A DNA stretch of 64,000 nucleotides, from NCBI GenBank assembly GCA_030535425.1, contig JAUNHQ010000008.1, positions 1-64,000 on the forward strand, in the 5' to 3' direction. This document shows, in pieces, positions 9,581 to 17,457 of the stretch. The stretch's first letter is position 1. Every line of letters begins with the position of its first letter. Below the pieces are notes generated by a model that worked only from the letters and a program-made list of their open reading frames with translations, was not told the origin of the DNA and did not search any database. The translations under genes were made by a program, and so were the position numbers. Source of the DNA: Pseudomonadota bacterium. GTDB lineage: Bacteria > Pseudomonadota > Gammaproteobacteria > Burkholderiales > Burkholderiaceae_C.

Positions 9581-10074
9581 GGGAGAAAACCAAACACTCG
9601 AAAAGCCAACCCCTGCCGGCTTCCCCGCCAGCGTCTGGGGCAACATGGCTGGCGCGCTGCGGGGGCCATTGACCCCATGGCGCGCCAAGCCGCCTTGTTG
9701 GCCGGTATCCGGGCTGACGGAAAAACACTCCTTGAAACAGCCTCGCCTTCCCGGCATTGCATGGACAACACCAGTGGCAGCGTGAGGCTGGAGCCGGCCC
9801 CTTTGTCGGCAGGCCCTGTCAGGCGCGCCGCAAGTGCCGTTTCCGCTTACCGTTGCGGGGGCAGCGCAGGTTAGGCGTGGCCGTGAGCCGGCTTCAACGC
9901 CCCCCTGCTTCCCGTTGAACTGCGCCCGCCAGATCAGCGGCACGCGAGCACCAACGGCGGCGATTGTAGGCAGCTCGGACACAGGTAGGCTTGGCCACGG
10001 CGCGAATGCCTTCTGGGCTGGGCAAGCCAAGAGGCAGAGCCCGCCCCATCTTCACCTGACACCTTGATACATGC
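9581..10074. other. Long leader/intergenic region containing the cobalamin riboswitch
   Basis: About 490 bases between the divergent TonB receptor and the SUKH gene. The centre is the riboswitch. The rest (9956-10074) should contain both promoters, but I cannot single out convincing -35/-10 pairs. Confidence 0.6.
9698..9955 (-). promoter_or_regulatory. Cobalamin riboswitch
   Basis: On the minus strand the element opens with GGTGCTCGCGTGCC. It has the B12-box core GCTGCCCCCGCAACGGTAAG, then a long variable arm and GCCACTGG. It ends CCGGGAAGGCG and GTCAGCCCGGATACCGGCC. The order and spacing match the AdoCbl-class aptamer. It lies directly upstream of the BtuB-like receptor and should repress it when cobalamin is bound. 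The outer boundaries are approximate. Confidence 0.93.
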
Positions 10075-10476
10075 ATGAGCCAGTTTGACGACCTTCTCGC
10101 TGCAAAAGGCCAGGGCACGCCCTGCGACAAACTCACGCCGCTGACAGGGGACGCACTGGCCCGCCTGCGTGCAGCACAGCCGCAGGCACCTGCGAGCTAT
10201 ATCGACTTTCTGACCACCATTGGCTTTGGCGAAATCGGCCAGGCCAGCTTCATGCTCTACGGCGGCCTGCTGGCCCCAGACGAAGCCTATGGCGACACAC
10301 CCGAGGGCCTGCAGGGCGTGCTGCTGCTGGGCGACGACTTTGCGGGCTACAACTGCGGCTTTGACACTGCCAACGGCTGGGCCATTGTCGAAATCGACCC
10401 CACCAATGACGAAAAAAACGTGCTGGGACAAGACTTTGCCGCCTTCATCCGGCTGCGCATTGCCGCTGCCGCATAA
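10075..10476 (+). CDS. SMI1/KNR4 (SUKH) family protein
   Basis: A 133-residue acidic protein with the SUKH pattern. It has an N-terminal helix, then PASYIDFLTTIGFGEIG near 40-56, the central YGGLLAPDEAYGD and the strand LLLGDDFAGYNCGFD followed by WAIVEIDP. Many SUKH proteins are immunity proteins against nuclease-type polymorphic toxins. No toxin gene is visible here, so this may be an orphan immunity protein or a housekeeping homologue. The start at 10075 gives MSQFDDL; no strong ribosome-binding site precedes it. Confidence 0.75.
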   Translation: MSQFDDLLAAKGQGTPCDKLTPLTGDALARLRAAQPQAPASYIDFLTTIGFGEIGQASFMLYGGLLAPDEAYGDTPEGLQGVLLLGDDFAGYNCGFDTANGWAIVEIDPTNDEKNVLGQDFAAFIRLRIAAAA

Positions 10477-10641
10477 GCTGCCGCCTTCGGTCAGCCAACC
10501 GCTTTTGCGGCACAGGCCAAGCTGCACACGCCGGCACGGGCCAGGGCCGATGCCAGCGGTCACAGAACCCAGCGGCCAGCACCTACAATGCCAGGCGCTT
10601 GCTGGTGCGCCGTGTCGGCGCCGTTTTCTTGAGCGTGCCCC

Positions 10642-10890
10642 ATGCCCCAACCGCCCCTCACCGAACAGATTGCCGAGCGTGTCGAGCGCCTGCTGGTGCG
10701 CCACGAAGAGCTGCAGCGCACCAACGAACTGCTGGCCCAGCAGGTGCAAGCCCTCACGCACGAGCGCGACAACCTCAAATCCCGTCTGATGGCCGCACGC
10801 GCGCGCATCGACGCCCTGATCGACCGCCTGCCCGCCGCCGCCGGCGTGCTGCCCGCTGCGGACACTGGTGACACGAAAGACCCGGCATGA
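10642..10890 (+). CDS. Small coiled-coil protein of the ZapB-like/TIGR02449 type
   Basis: An 82-residue protein that is almost entirely one heptad-rich helix (residues about 8-62, with ERVERLLVRHEELQRTNELL). It overlaps the zapA start by four bases (ATGA), so the two are translationally coupled. In related bacteria this small gene sits directly before zapA and is annotated as a TIGR02449 or ZapB-like cell-division accessory protein. A Z-ring role is inferred from position and coiled-coil form. Confidence 0.8.
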   Translation: MPQPPLTEQIAERVERLLVRHEELQRTNELLAQQVQALTHERDNLKSRLMAARARIDALIDRLPAAAGVLPAADTGDTKDPA

Positions 10891-11255
10891 AGCAGATCGA
10901 AGTCAAGATCATGGGCCAGGCCTACCTGCTGGGCGCGCCCGAAGGCGGCGAAGAACGCCTGCAAGCGGCCGTGCAGCGCGTGGACGCGGCCATGTGCAAG
11001 ATCCGCGATGCGGGCAAGATCAAGGCGCGCGACCGCATTGCCGTGCTGGCCGCGCTCAACCTGGCCTTTGAGCTGGCCGAGCTGGCCGGGCAAACCACCG
11101 AGCCAACCGCCGGGCAAGCCGCCAGCGCCGCAGCGCCATCTGCACCCCAAGCGGCCAACGACCACACCCAGCCGGCTGCTGGCGACCAGGCCGCATTGGC
11201 ACAGTTGCTGGCCCGGCTGGATCAGGCGCTGGGCGATGACGGGCAACTGCTGTAA
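10887..11255 (+). CDS. zapA: Cell division protein ZapA
   Basis: A 122-residue ZapA. The N-terminal domain has MKQIEVKIMGQAYLLGAPEG and the conserved helix with RDRIAVLAALNLAFEL around 51-66, followed by a helical tail. ZapA tetramers bundle FtsZ filaments at the division site. The residues from about 72 to 105 form an Ala/Pro/Gln-rich spacer longer than in E. coli. It is translationally coupled to the preceding coiled-coil gene and followed by the 6S RNA gene, the classic zapA-ssrS order. Confidence 0.92.
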   Translation: MKQIEVKIMGQAYLLGAPEGGEERLQAAVQRVDAAMCKIRDAGKIKARDRIAVLAALNLAFELAELAGQTTEPTAGQAASAAAPSAPQAANDHTQPAAGDQAALAQLLARLDQALGDDGQLL

Positions 11256-11272
11256 GCACCTGCTTGCGCAGC

Positions 11273-11301
11273 TTCAGGCTGGCTGGACACAAGGGTAAAA
11301 T
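11273..11301 (+). promoter_or_regulatory. Probable promoter of the 6S RNA gene
   Basis: TTCAGG at 11273 and TAAAAT at 11296 are separated by 17 bases and lie just upstream of the inferred 5' end of 6S RNA. The -10 box is close to consensus and the -35 box is weak. Confidence 0.5.
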
Positions 11302-11309
11302 GCCGCCCG

Positions 11310-11481
11310 TCTGCGGTGCCTGCCGGGCTTTATATTTCCTTGAACCAATGCTCGTATGAGCCCGGGCTTGGAACATTGTCTGGTCGGCGTGAACATCTCG
11401 CGTCAGATGATCCCAAGACCAGTCTGACCTCGCCCACCTGAACCCCTGCGTTCAGGATGACGGCTCGGCGGCATTCGCAGA
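11310..11481 (+). ncRNA. ssrS: 6S RNA
   Basis: About 172 nt located directly after zapA. The ends TCTGCG and CGCAGA pair to close the molecule. Interior segments such as CCTTGAACC, the GGCGTGAACATC region and the 3' CTCGGCGGCATTCGCAG resemble beta- and gammaproteobacterial 6S RNAs. 6S RNA mimics an open promoter and sequesters sigma-70 RNA polymerase in stationary phase. Exact ends are inferred from the pairing. Confidence 0.85.
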
Positions 11482-11526
11482 CACCTCTTCCCTTTTCCTC
11501 CCGCCTGCGCAGCCAGGCTTGCATGT

Positions 11527-11554
11527 TTGACCGCTTCGGCGGTCAATGTTTTTT
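11527..11554 (+). terminator. Rho-independent terminator after 6S RNA
   Basis: TTGACCGC, a TTCG tetraloop and GCGGTCAA form an eight-pair stem followed by TGTTTTTT. It lies 45 bases after the 6S 3' end and just before the TauE-like gene. Confidence 0.8.
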
Positions 11555-11570
11555 GGTGCGTTCTTGACCT

Positions 11571-12392
11571 ATGCCGTTTGAACCGCTCTTGATCGTCCAG
11601 CTGGCCGCACTGGGCCTGTTCACCGGTTTTCTGGCGGGGTTGCTGGGCATTGGGGGCGGCATGCTGCTGGTGCCCTTCATCTCGGCCATGCTCACGGCGC
11701 GGGGCGTCGCGCCGGGGCTGGCGGTCAAGATGGCCATCGCAACGTCCATGGCCACCATCATCTTCACCTCCATCAGCAGCGTGCGCGCGCACCACAAGAA
11801 AGGGGCGGTGCGCTGGGACATTGTGAAAGGGCTGGCGCCGGGCATCGTGCTGGGTGCCATGGTGGCCAGCCTGGGCGTGTTTGCGCTGCTCAAGGGGGCG
11901 GGACTGTACTTTGTCTTTGCCGCGTTCGTGGCGTTTTCCGGCTCGCAGATGCTTCTGGACAAAAAGCCCGCGCCCACGCGCCAGTTGCCAGGCGTGCCGG
12001 GGCTGCTGGGTGCGGGCGGGGTCATCGGTTTTCTCTCGGGCCTGGTGGGCGCGGGCGGCGGTTTTGTGTCGGTGCCGTTCATGACCTGGTGCAACGTGGC
12101 CATCCACAACGCGGTGGCCACCAGCGCCGCCCTGGGCTTTCCCATCGCGCTGGCCAACGTGGTGGGCTACATCATTGCGGGCCAGCAGTTGCAGGGTTTG
12201 CCGCCCTACGCCTTTGGCTACCTCTGGTTGCCCGCACTGGTGGTGATTGCCTGTTGCAGCGTGCTGATGGCCCCGCTGGGCGCCAAGGTGGCGCATGCCT
12301 GGCCGGTGAAAAAGCTCAAGCGCGCCTTCTCTGTGGTGCTGTTCACGCTGGCAGCCTACATGCTCTACAAGGGCTTGACCGCTTTGGCATGA
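11571..12392 (+). CDS. TauE/SafE-family membrane protein (probable sulfite/organosulfonate exporter)
   Basis: A 273-residue, eight-helix type membrane protein with the two-fold repeat of the family. The motif LAGLLGIGGGMLLVPF near 20-40 recurs as FLSGLVGAGGGFVSVPF near 145-165. Family members export sulfite, sulfoacetate or related anions or act as permeases of unknown specificity. The presence of a sulfolactate pathway 16 kb away makes sulfite export conceivable, but there is no direct link. The gene stands alone after the 6S terminator. The hairpin repeat follows its stop codon. Confidence 0.85.
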   Translation: MPFEPLLIVQLAALGLFTGFLAGLLGIGGGMLLVPFISAMLTARGVAPGLAVKMAIATSMATIIFTSISSVRAHHKKGAVRWDIVKGLAPGIVLGAMVASLGVFALLKGAGLYFVFAAFVAFSGSQMLLDKKPAPTRQLPGVPGLLGAGGVIGFLSGLVGAGGGFVSVPFMTWCNVAIHNAVATSAALGFPIALANVVGYIIAGQQLQGLPPYAFGYLWLPALVVIACCSVLMAPLGAKVAHAWPVKKLKRAFSVVLFTLAAYMLYKGLTALA

Positions 12393-12399
12393 GGCATCA

Positions 12400-12452
12400 A
12401 AAAGGCTGTTTGCGCGCATCTGGCACGCGCAAGCAGCTATAAAGAAAATAGC
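12400..12452. repeat. Comamonadaceae-type hairpin repeat, copy B
   Basis: AAGGCTGTTTGCGCGC pairs imperfectly with GCGCAAGCAGCT and is followed by an A-rich tail. It sits between two convergent membrane-protein genes and could double as a terminator. Confidence 0.65.
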
Positions 12453-12455
12453 AAT

Positions 12456-13142
12456 TCAAGAACTGGCTGGCACCACGCACCAAGGTGCCTGCTCATGCAC
12501 CAGGCCCATCCACAGGCCCCAGCCGGCCGTCAGCAGCAAGGCCAGCCCGGCCAGGCGCATACCCCAGGGCCCACGCCCGCTGGCGCCCAGGCGCAGCAGC
12601 AGCCATGGCCCGGCCAGCAGCGAAATGCCCGAGCCCACGGCAAACAGTGCCATGACCGCCGCTCCTGCGGGCACGCTGCCTGCCAGCGCGGCCACCATGA
12701 CCGCCGAATACAGCAGCCCGCAGGGCAGCAGCGCCCAGGCCACCCCCAATCCCAGCGGCGCGGCCAGCCCCATGCGCTGCGTGGCCCCGCGCACCTTGGC
12801 CCATACGCGGCGCGCGCCCGTCTCCAGCCACACAGGCTGGCGCGCCAGTACCAGCAGCATCAGCCCCAGCACGATGGCGGCCACGTGCACCATCGTCCAC
12901 ACCGGGCGCAGGGCCGCTGACTGCACGGTGAGCCAGCCCAGCCCTTGCATGGAAGCGGCGGCCAAGGCGCCCAGCGCGGCATAGCCCAGCAGTCTGCCGG
13001 CCTGAAACAGCGCCAGAGCCTGCGTGCTGCGCGGCGCCGCGGCCTGGCCAATGCCCGCACAGGCGGCGCCACACATGGCAATGCAGTGCGGCCCGCCGGC
13101 CAGCCCCATGACCAGGGCGGTCACGGCAAGAGAGGTTTGCAT
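12456..13142 (-). CDS. TauE/SafE-type membrane protein of the GGPHCIAMCG subgroup
   Basis: A 228-residue membrane protein with about six helices. It starts with the signature GLAGGPHCIAMCGAACAG (residues about 14-31), whose paired Cys/His resemble the metal-handling members found near cytochrome oxidase maturation genes (COG2836). It is clearly distinct from the neighbouring TauE-like protein at 11571. Known members are linked to copper handling or cytochrome c biogenesis, but no such genes are adjacent here, so the role is open. Confidence 0.8.
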   Translation of the reverse strand: MQTSLAVTALVMGLAGGPHCIAMCGAACAGIGQAAAPRSTQALALFQAGRLLGYAALGALAAASMQGLGWLTVQSAALRPVWTMVHVAAIVLGLMLLVLARQPVWLETGARRVWAKVRGATQRMGLAAPLGLGVAWALLPCGLLYSAVMVAALAGSVPAGAAVMALFAVGSGISLLAGPWLLLRLGASGRGPWGMRLAGLALLLTAGWGLWMGLVHEQAPWCVVPASS

Positions 13143-13186
13143 AGGTCAAAAATGTGGTGGGAGCTGCGCATATGGGGACGGCTGTT

Positions 13187-14149
13187 TCACAGGCCCAAGG
13201 CTTGCCGCAAGGCTGCGGCGGCGTGCTGGTGCAGCTGACGCGCTTCGGGCAGCACGCGGCCCATGGTGATGAAGCCGTGAACGACGCCCCGGTAAATTTC
13301 CAGATCCACCGGCACGCCTGCGGCACGCAGTTTGTCGGCGTAAAGCACGCCTTCGTCTACCAGCGGATCGCATTCGGCCAGGCCCAGCCAGGCGGGGGCA
13401 ACGCCGTCCACGTCGGCGCTTTTCAGGGGGGCAAAGCGCCAGTCGCTGCGGTCCACACTGTCGATGTACTGGTGAAAGAACCAGTCGATGAGCTGCTTGT
13501 CCAGCACAGGGCCATGGGCATACAGCGCATGCGAAGGGGTGTCCTGGTGGTCGGTGGTGCCGGGGTAGATGAGCAGTTGCAGCGCCAGCGGCAGGCCGGC
13601 GTCGCGCGCATGGATGGCGTTGACGGCGGCCAGCGTGCCGCCCGCAGAGTCTCCCCCCACGGCGATGCGGCCAGCATCCAGCCCCAGCTGCGCGGCGCCC
13701 TGCTCTGCCAGCCAGGACAGCGCGTCCCAGGCGTCGTTGACGGCCGTGGGAAAGCGCCATTCGGGCGCCAGCCGGTAGTCCAGCGACAGCACGGCTGCGC
13801 CGCTGCCCTGGCTGAGCACGCGGCAGAAGATGTCGTGCGTATCGATGCTGCCGATGGTGAAGCCGCCGCCATGCGTGTACAGCAGCACGGGCAGGCCGGT
13901 TTGCTGGCTGGGCGCATACAGGCGCGCGGGCAGCGCAAAGCCATCGCGGGCGGGGATGTGCAGGTCTTGCACGCGCGGCATTTCGGGCTTGGGCACGTCC
14001 AGCACGCCGATGGCGCGCTCATGCATGGCCTTGGCCTGCGCGGGCGTGAGGGTGTGCATGGGCGGATGCGGCGCACGGGCCATGCGTTCGGCCAGCTGGC
14101 GCATGGCGGGGGTCAGCCGGGCGGTGATGTCGGCAGGGGTGTTCATCAT
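13187..14149 (-). CDS. Alpha/beta hydrolase of the hormone-sensitive-lipase family
   Basis: A 320-residue cytoplasmic esterase/lipase. The oxyanion motif HGGG is at 93-96, with the nucleophile elbow GDSAGG at 166-171 (Ser168). The acid is in ECDPLVDEG near 268 and the His in VVHGF near 298. It therefore has a full catalytic triad of the HSL (family IV) type. Such enzymes hydrolyse short-chain acyl esters; the natural substrate is unknown. A terminator of the upstream gene lies six to forty bases before its start, so it probably has its own promoter or depends on read-through. Confidence 0.87.
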   Translation of the reverse strand: MMNTPADITARLTPAMRQLAERMARAPHPPMHTLTPAQAKAMHERAIGVLDVPKPEMPRVQDLHIPARDGFALPARLYAPSQQTGLPVLLYTHGGGFTIGSIDTHDIFCRVLSQGSGAAVLSLDYRLAPEWRFPTAVNDAWDALSWLAEQGAAQLGLDAGRIAVGGDSAGGTLAAVNAIHARDAGLPLALQLLIYPGTTDHQDTPSHALYAHGPVLDKQLIDWFFHQYIDSVDRSDWRFAPLKSADVDGVAPAWLGLAECDPLVDEGVLYADKLRAAGVPVDLEIYRGVVHGFITMGRVLPEARQLHQHAAAALRQALGL

Positions 14150-14155
14150 GGACTC

Positions 14156-14190
14156 AAAAAGACTTCTGGCGCCCTTGCGGGGCGCCAGAA
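14156..14190 (-). terminator. Rho-independent terminator of the DUF3011 gene
   Basis: On the minus strand TTCTGGCGCC and GGCGCCAGAA pair perfectly around a seven-base loop and are followed by GTCTTTTTG. It lies after the DUF3011 gene and immediately before the hydrolase start. Confidence 0.75.
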
Positions 14191-14254
14191 ACTACCACAC
14201 GATGCGGCTGGTCACAGCCCAAGGGCAAAAGCACGCTAGGCGTGCCGCTGTGGC

Positions 14255-15055
14255 TCAGCGCGTCGCAAAGCGCCCGCGGCAGCCGTGGTTGACCCACAGC
14301 TGGCCGCTGCGATAGCCCCAGCTATGGCCCTCGCGGCACTCGTCCTGCGAAAGCTGCTCGATCAGGCGCGGACGGCCCTGGCGGCTGTCCCAGCCGCACT
14401 GGGTATAGCGCCGCCCTTCACTGCTGCATGTGATGGTGTAGCCGCCATAGCCCCAGCCGCCCATGGCGCCCGAATCCACGGCATAGCCCCCAGCCGGGGC
14501 AAATTCGCCCCGGCAGCCGCCACTCACCCACACGCTGCCATTGCCGCTGCCCCAGGTCTGCCCTTCGATGCAGGCCGTCTGCGAAAGCTGGCGTTGCAGC
14601 ACCAGCCGACCCTGCACGGGCGCGCGGCAGGTGCGGCTGCGGCCATCCTCGCTTTCGCAGCGCAGCACATAGCCGCTGCCTGCACCCGTGACGGGTGTGC
14701 CAACGGGCGCCGCAGGCAAATCGCCCAGGCTGCGCTCATAAGGCTGGTCATGGTAGACCGCCCCGCCGCCGCCCACCGGAGTGCTGGCAGCAGCGGCAAA
14801 GCGCGCGCGGCAGCCCTGCGCCACCCACACGGTTCCCGGCCAGCGGCTGCCCCAGGTGCGGCCTTCCACGCAGGGCGCGGACGAGAGCGCCTGCACCAGC
14901 ACGGGCTGGCTGGCAAAGGCGGTGCGGCATTCGTTGAACTGGCCATCATGGCTTTCGCACACAGTGGTGCTGCGGCCATCCGCCTGGGCCTGCGCCAGCG
15001 GGGCAGCCAGTGTCAGCGCCAAAGCCAAAGGCAAAGCAAAAGTTGTGCGGGACAT
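14255..15055 (-). CDS. Secreted DUF3011 protein with three cysteine-containing repeats
   Basis: A 266-residue protein with a signal peptide (hydrophobic residues about 6-22, ending AQAQA). Three tandem repeats of about 60 residues start near 28, 118 and 198. Each has the pattern C-x-S/E-x3-R/Q...C, a central QxLSxxxCxEGxxWG block and a final VWVxxGCRxxFA. Every repeat carries four Cys, suggesting two disulfides per unit. This matches DUF3011, a secreted domain of unknown function. The start at 15055 (MSRTTFALP) places the signal peptide at the very N-terminus. The gene is monocistronic, with a terminator downstream. Confidence 0.85.
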   Translation of the reverse strand: MSRTTFALPLALALTLAAPLAQAQADGRSTTVCESHDGQFNECRTAFASQPVLVQALSSAPCVEGRTWGSRWPGTVWVAQGCRARFAAAASTPVGGGGAVYHDQPYERSLGDLPAAPVGTPVTGAGSGYVLRCESEDGRSRTCRAPVQGRLVLQRQLSQTACIEGQTWGSGNGSVWVSGGCRGEFAPAGGYAVDSGAMGGWGYGGYTITCSSEGRRYTQCGWDSRQGRPRLIEQLSQDECREGHSWGYRSGQLWVNHGCRGRFATR

Positions 15056-15167
15056 GGTGTGAAAAACTCCTCGTCTAGTGGGCAATAGGGGCTTAACGCC
15101 CCGGCGTACGCCACGGTTGGCGCGCTCACCTGGGCCTTGGCCTGGGCGCCTGAAAGCATCAAGCATG

Positions 15168-15222
15168 AAATTGGCCATTTGCGCTTTTCCATCAAGCGCA
15201 AACAGCTATCAAAACAGAAGCA
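15168..15222. repeat. Comamonadaceae-type hairpin repeat, copy C
   Basis: TTGGCCATTTGCGCTT and AAGCGCAAACAGCTATC flank a short loop, followed by A-rich sequence. It is one of the best-preserved copies and lies upstream of the DUF3011 gene. Confidence 0.7.
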
Positions 15223-15253
15223 AAAGCGTTTTCACTCCGGTTGCAAGCACGTG

Positions 15254-16162
15254 TTACTTGAATGTGACTGAAACAGGCTGCGCACCGCTGAGGCCGTCAT
15301 AGTGGGCCGTGACCTGCAAGCCCGGCTTAGGAGGCAACAAGGCCGAAAAAGACCCCAAGCTCACCAGTTGCCCCGGCGCCAGCGACATCCCTTCGGCTTT
15401 CAGTGCCTGCACCAGCCACACCACGGCATTGAGCGGATGGCCCAGCACGTCCGCACCCTTGCCTGCACCCAGCGCCTGCCCCTGGCCATCTACCAGACGC
15501 ACATGCATCTCGCGCAGCTCGTCCAGCAGGCGGGCCTGCGCGGCGCTGTCTGCGGGCACGGGCAGCGGCTGGCCGCGCACGCCCAGCCGCGCGCCCACGT
15601 TGATGGCCGTCACGCCCGCACCGCTGAGCTGGCCCGGCTGTTGCACCATCAAATCAGGCAGTTCAATGAAGGGGATGACCTGATCCACCTGCGCCAACAC
15701 CTGCGCCGGAGTGCGGGCTTCGTTGATAGCGGCGCTTTTCACGCGCACCAGCAAATCGGCCTCGTACAGCGGTCTGGCGCCAAAGGCAGCGTCCACCACG
15801 GCGGCGTGCGGCAGCAGCATGTGCTCATAGAGTGCACCCCACACAGGCTCGGTCGTGTTGAAGCGCTTTTGCACCGCCGGGTTGGTCAGCCCCGCCTTGT
15901 AGCCTGCCAGGCGCCCGGCTTGGCGGCTCAGGTGCTGTTGCAGCTTGGCTCGGGTGCAGCGCGCATCGGCCATGGTCATGCCCGCTGGCGGGTTGTCGGC
16001 AGGCTTGCGGGCCTGGTAGTGCTCTGCCAGGCGGTTGACCTGCTCTGCCTTCAGGCAGCCAGCCGTTTCAGCCACCTCAGGCGGCCGGGAACTGGCGCAG
16101 CCCCCCAGCAAAGCCAGCGCAGCAGCGGCAACGCACAAGGTATGGGGTACACGCAAAGTCAT
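15254..16162 (-). CDS. Lipoprotein with a 2-keto-4-pentenoate hydratase/FAH-like fold
   Basis: A 302-residue protein. Residues 1-22 form a lipoprotein signal ending in the lipobox LGGC (Cys22), so the product should be exported and lipid-anchored. The rest resembles the MhpD/hydratase branch of the fumarylacetoacetase superfamily. Recognisable pieces are GYKAGLTNPAVQKRF near 95, the acidic YEADLLVRV near 137, FIELPDL near 170 and LGHPLNAVVWL near 243. The superfamily is normally cytoplasmic, so an exported version is unusual. AGGAGACTTGCCC precedes the start at 16162. Divergent from the alcohol dehydrogenase, 67 bases away. Confidence 0.75.
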   Translation of the reverse strand: MTLRVPHTLCVAAAALALLGGCASSRPPEVAETAGCLKAEQVNRLAEHYQARKPADNPPAGMTMADARCTRAKLQQHLSRQAGRLAGYKAGLTNPAVQKRFNTTEPVWGALYEHMLLPHAAVVDAAFGARPLYEADLLVRVKSAAINEARTPAQVLAQVDQVIPFIELPDLMVQQPGQLSGAGVTAINVGARLGVRGQPLPVPADSAAQARLLDELREMHVRLVDGQGQALGAGKGADVLGHPLNAVVWLVQALKAEGMSLAPGQLVSLGSFSALLPPKPGLQVTAHYDGLSGAQPVSVTFK

Positions 16163-16229
16163 GGGCAAGTCTCCTCTGTGGATGTTTGAAGGAATAATGA
16201 AACGCATCGTAGCTTGAATGTTCTCTGCC

Positions 16230-17366
16230 ATGGCCCTCATTCAATACCTGACCCAGATCGAATTCGACTTTGGCGCCCTCGCCCGCCTGCCCGAGCATTG
16301 CCAGCGCCTGGGGCTCAAGCGACCCCTGATCGTCACCGACGCAGGCGTGCGTGCCGCCGGGGTATTGCAGCCGGTGCTGGATGCGCTGGCCGGCCTACCC
16401 CATGCGGTGTTCGAAGACGTGCCATCCAACCCCACCGAAGCCGCCGTGCGCGGCGCCGTGGCGCTGTTCCGGGCGCAGGGCTGCGACGGCCTGATCGCCG
16501 TGGGCGGGGGCAGCCCCATCGACTGCGCCAAGGGCGTGGCCATAGCCGCCACGCATGATGGCCCGCTGAAAACCTATGCCACCATCGAAGGCGGCTCACC
16601 CAGGATCACCGAGGCCGTTGCCCCACTGATCGCCGTGCCCACCACCGCCGGCACCGGCAGTGAAGTGGCGCGCGGCGCCATCGTCATCGTGGATGACGGG
16701 CGCAAGCTGGGCTTTCACAGCTGGCACCTCATGCCCAAGGCCGCCATTTGCGACCCCGCCCTCACCCTGGGCCTGCCGCCGCGCCTGACTGCGGCCACAG
16801 GCATGGATGCCATCGCGCACTGCATGGAGGTGTTCATGGCCCCGGCCTTCAACCCCGTGGCCGACGGCATTGCACTGGAAGGCCTGCGCCGCGGCTGGGC
16901 CCACATCGAAGCGGCCACGCAAGACGGCAGCAACCGCCCCGCGCGCCTGGCCATGATGGCCGCCAGCATGCACGGCGCACTGGGTTTTCAAAAAGGGCTG
17001 GGCTGCGTGCATTCGCTCAGCCACAGCCTGGGCGGGCTGTCGCCCCACCTGCACCACGGCACGCTCAACGCCATCTTCCTGCCGGCCGTGATCCGCTTCA
17101 ACGCCCAGGCCGAGTCGGTACAAAAAGAAGAGCGCCTGGCGCGCATGGCGCAAGCGATGGGGCTGGAAAAAACCGCTGACGTGGCCCAAGCCGTGCATGA
17201 CATGACGGCCCGCCTGGGCCTGCCCACCGGCCTGCGCGAGCTGGGGGTGCAAGAGGCGCAGTTCGACGCCATCATTGCCCATGCCCTGCGCGACCACTGC
17301 CACGCCACCAACCCGCGCACAGCCAGCGAGCAGGACTATCGCCTCATGCTGGCCGAGTCAATGTAG
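16230..17366 (+). CDS. Iron-containing alcohol dehydrogenase
   Basis: A 378-residue group III alcohol dehydrogenase. GGGSPIDCAKG (nucleotide binding) lies near residues 91-101 and the TTAGTGSE motif near 137. Metal ligands are Asp and His in GMDAIAHCMEV near 190-200 and two more His in CVHSLSHSLGG and the later HLHHG segment. Family members reduce or oxidise short-chain alcohols, lactaldehyde, maleylacetate or 4-hydroxybutyrate; nothing here fixes the substrate. An in-frame ATG four codons upstream (16218) is an alternative start. It ends at the bidirectional terminator shared with the TRAP genes. Confidence 0.88.
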   Translation: MALIQYLTQIEFDFGALARLPEHCQRLGLKRPLIVTDAGVRAAGVLQPVLDALAGLPHAVFEDVPSNPTEAAVRGAVALFRAQGCDGLIAVGGGSPIDCAKGVAIAATHDGPLKTYATIEGGSPRITEAVAPLIAVPTTAGTGSEVARGAIVIVDDGRKLGFHSWHLMPKAAICDPALTLGLPPRLTAATGMDAIAHCMEVFMAPAFNPVADGIALEGLRRGWAHIEAATQDGSNRPARLAMMAASMHGALGFQKGLGCVHSLSHSLGGLSPHLHHGTLNAIFLPAVIRFNAQAESVQKEERLARMAQAMGLEKTADVAQAVHDMTARLGLPTGLRELGVQEAQFDAIIAHALRDHCHATNPRTASEQDYRLMLAESM

Positions 17367-17404
17367 CCCCGGCGCGCGCGGGCATCCGCCGCTGCCACGC
17401 CAAG

Positions 17405-17439
17405 AAAAAAGCCACGGCCATTGTGTGCCGTGGCTTTTT
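17405..17439. terminator. Bidirectional rho-independent terminator
   Basis: AAAAAA, then GCCACGGC, an eight-base loop and GCCGTGGC, then TTTTT. The stem is exact and both strands have a T run, serving the convergent alcohol dehydrogenase and TRAP permease genes. Confidence 0.88.
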
Positions 17440-17457
17440 CATGGGGCCAGTCTAGCC

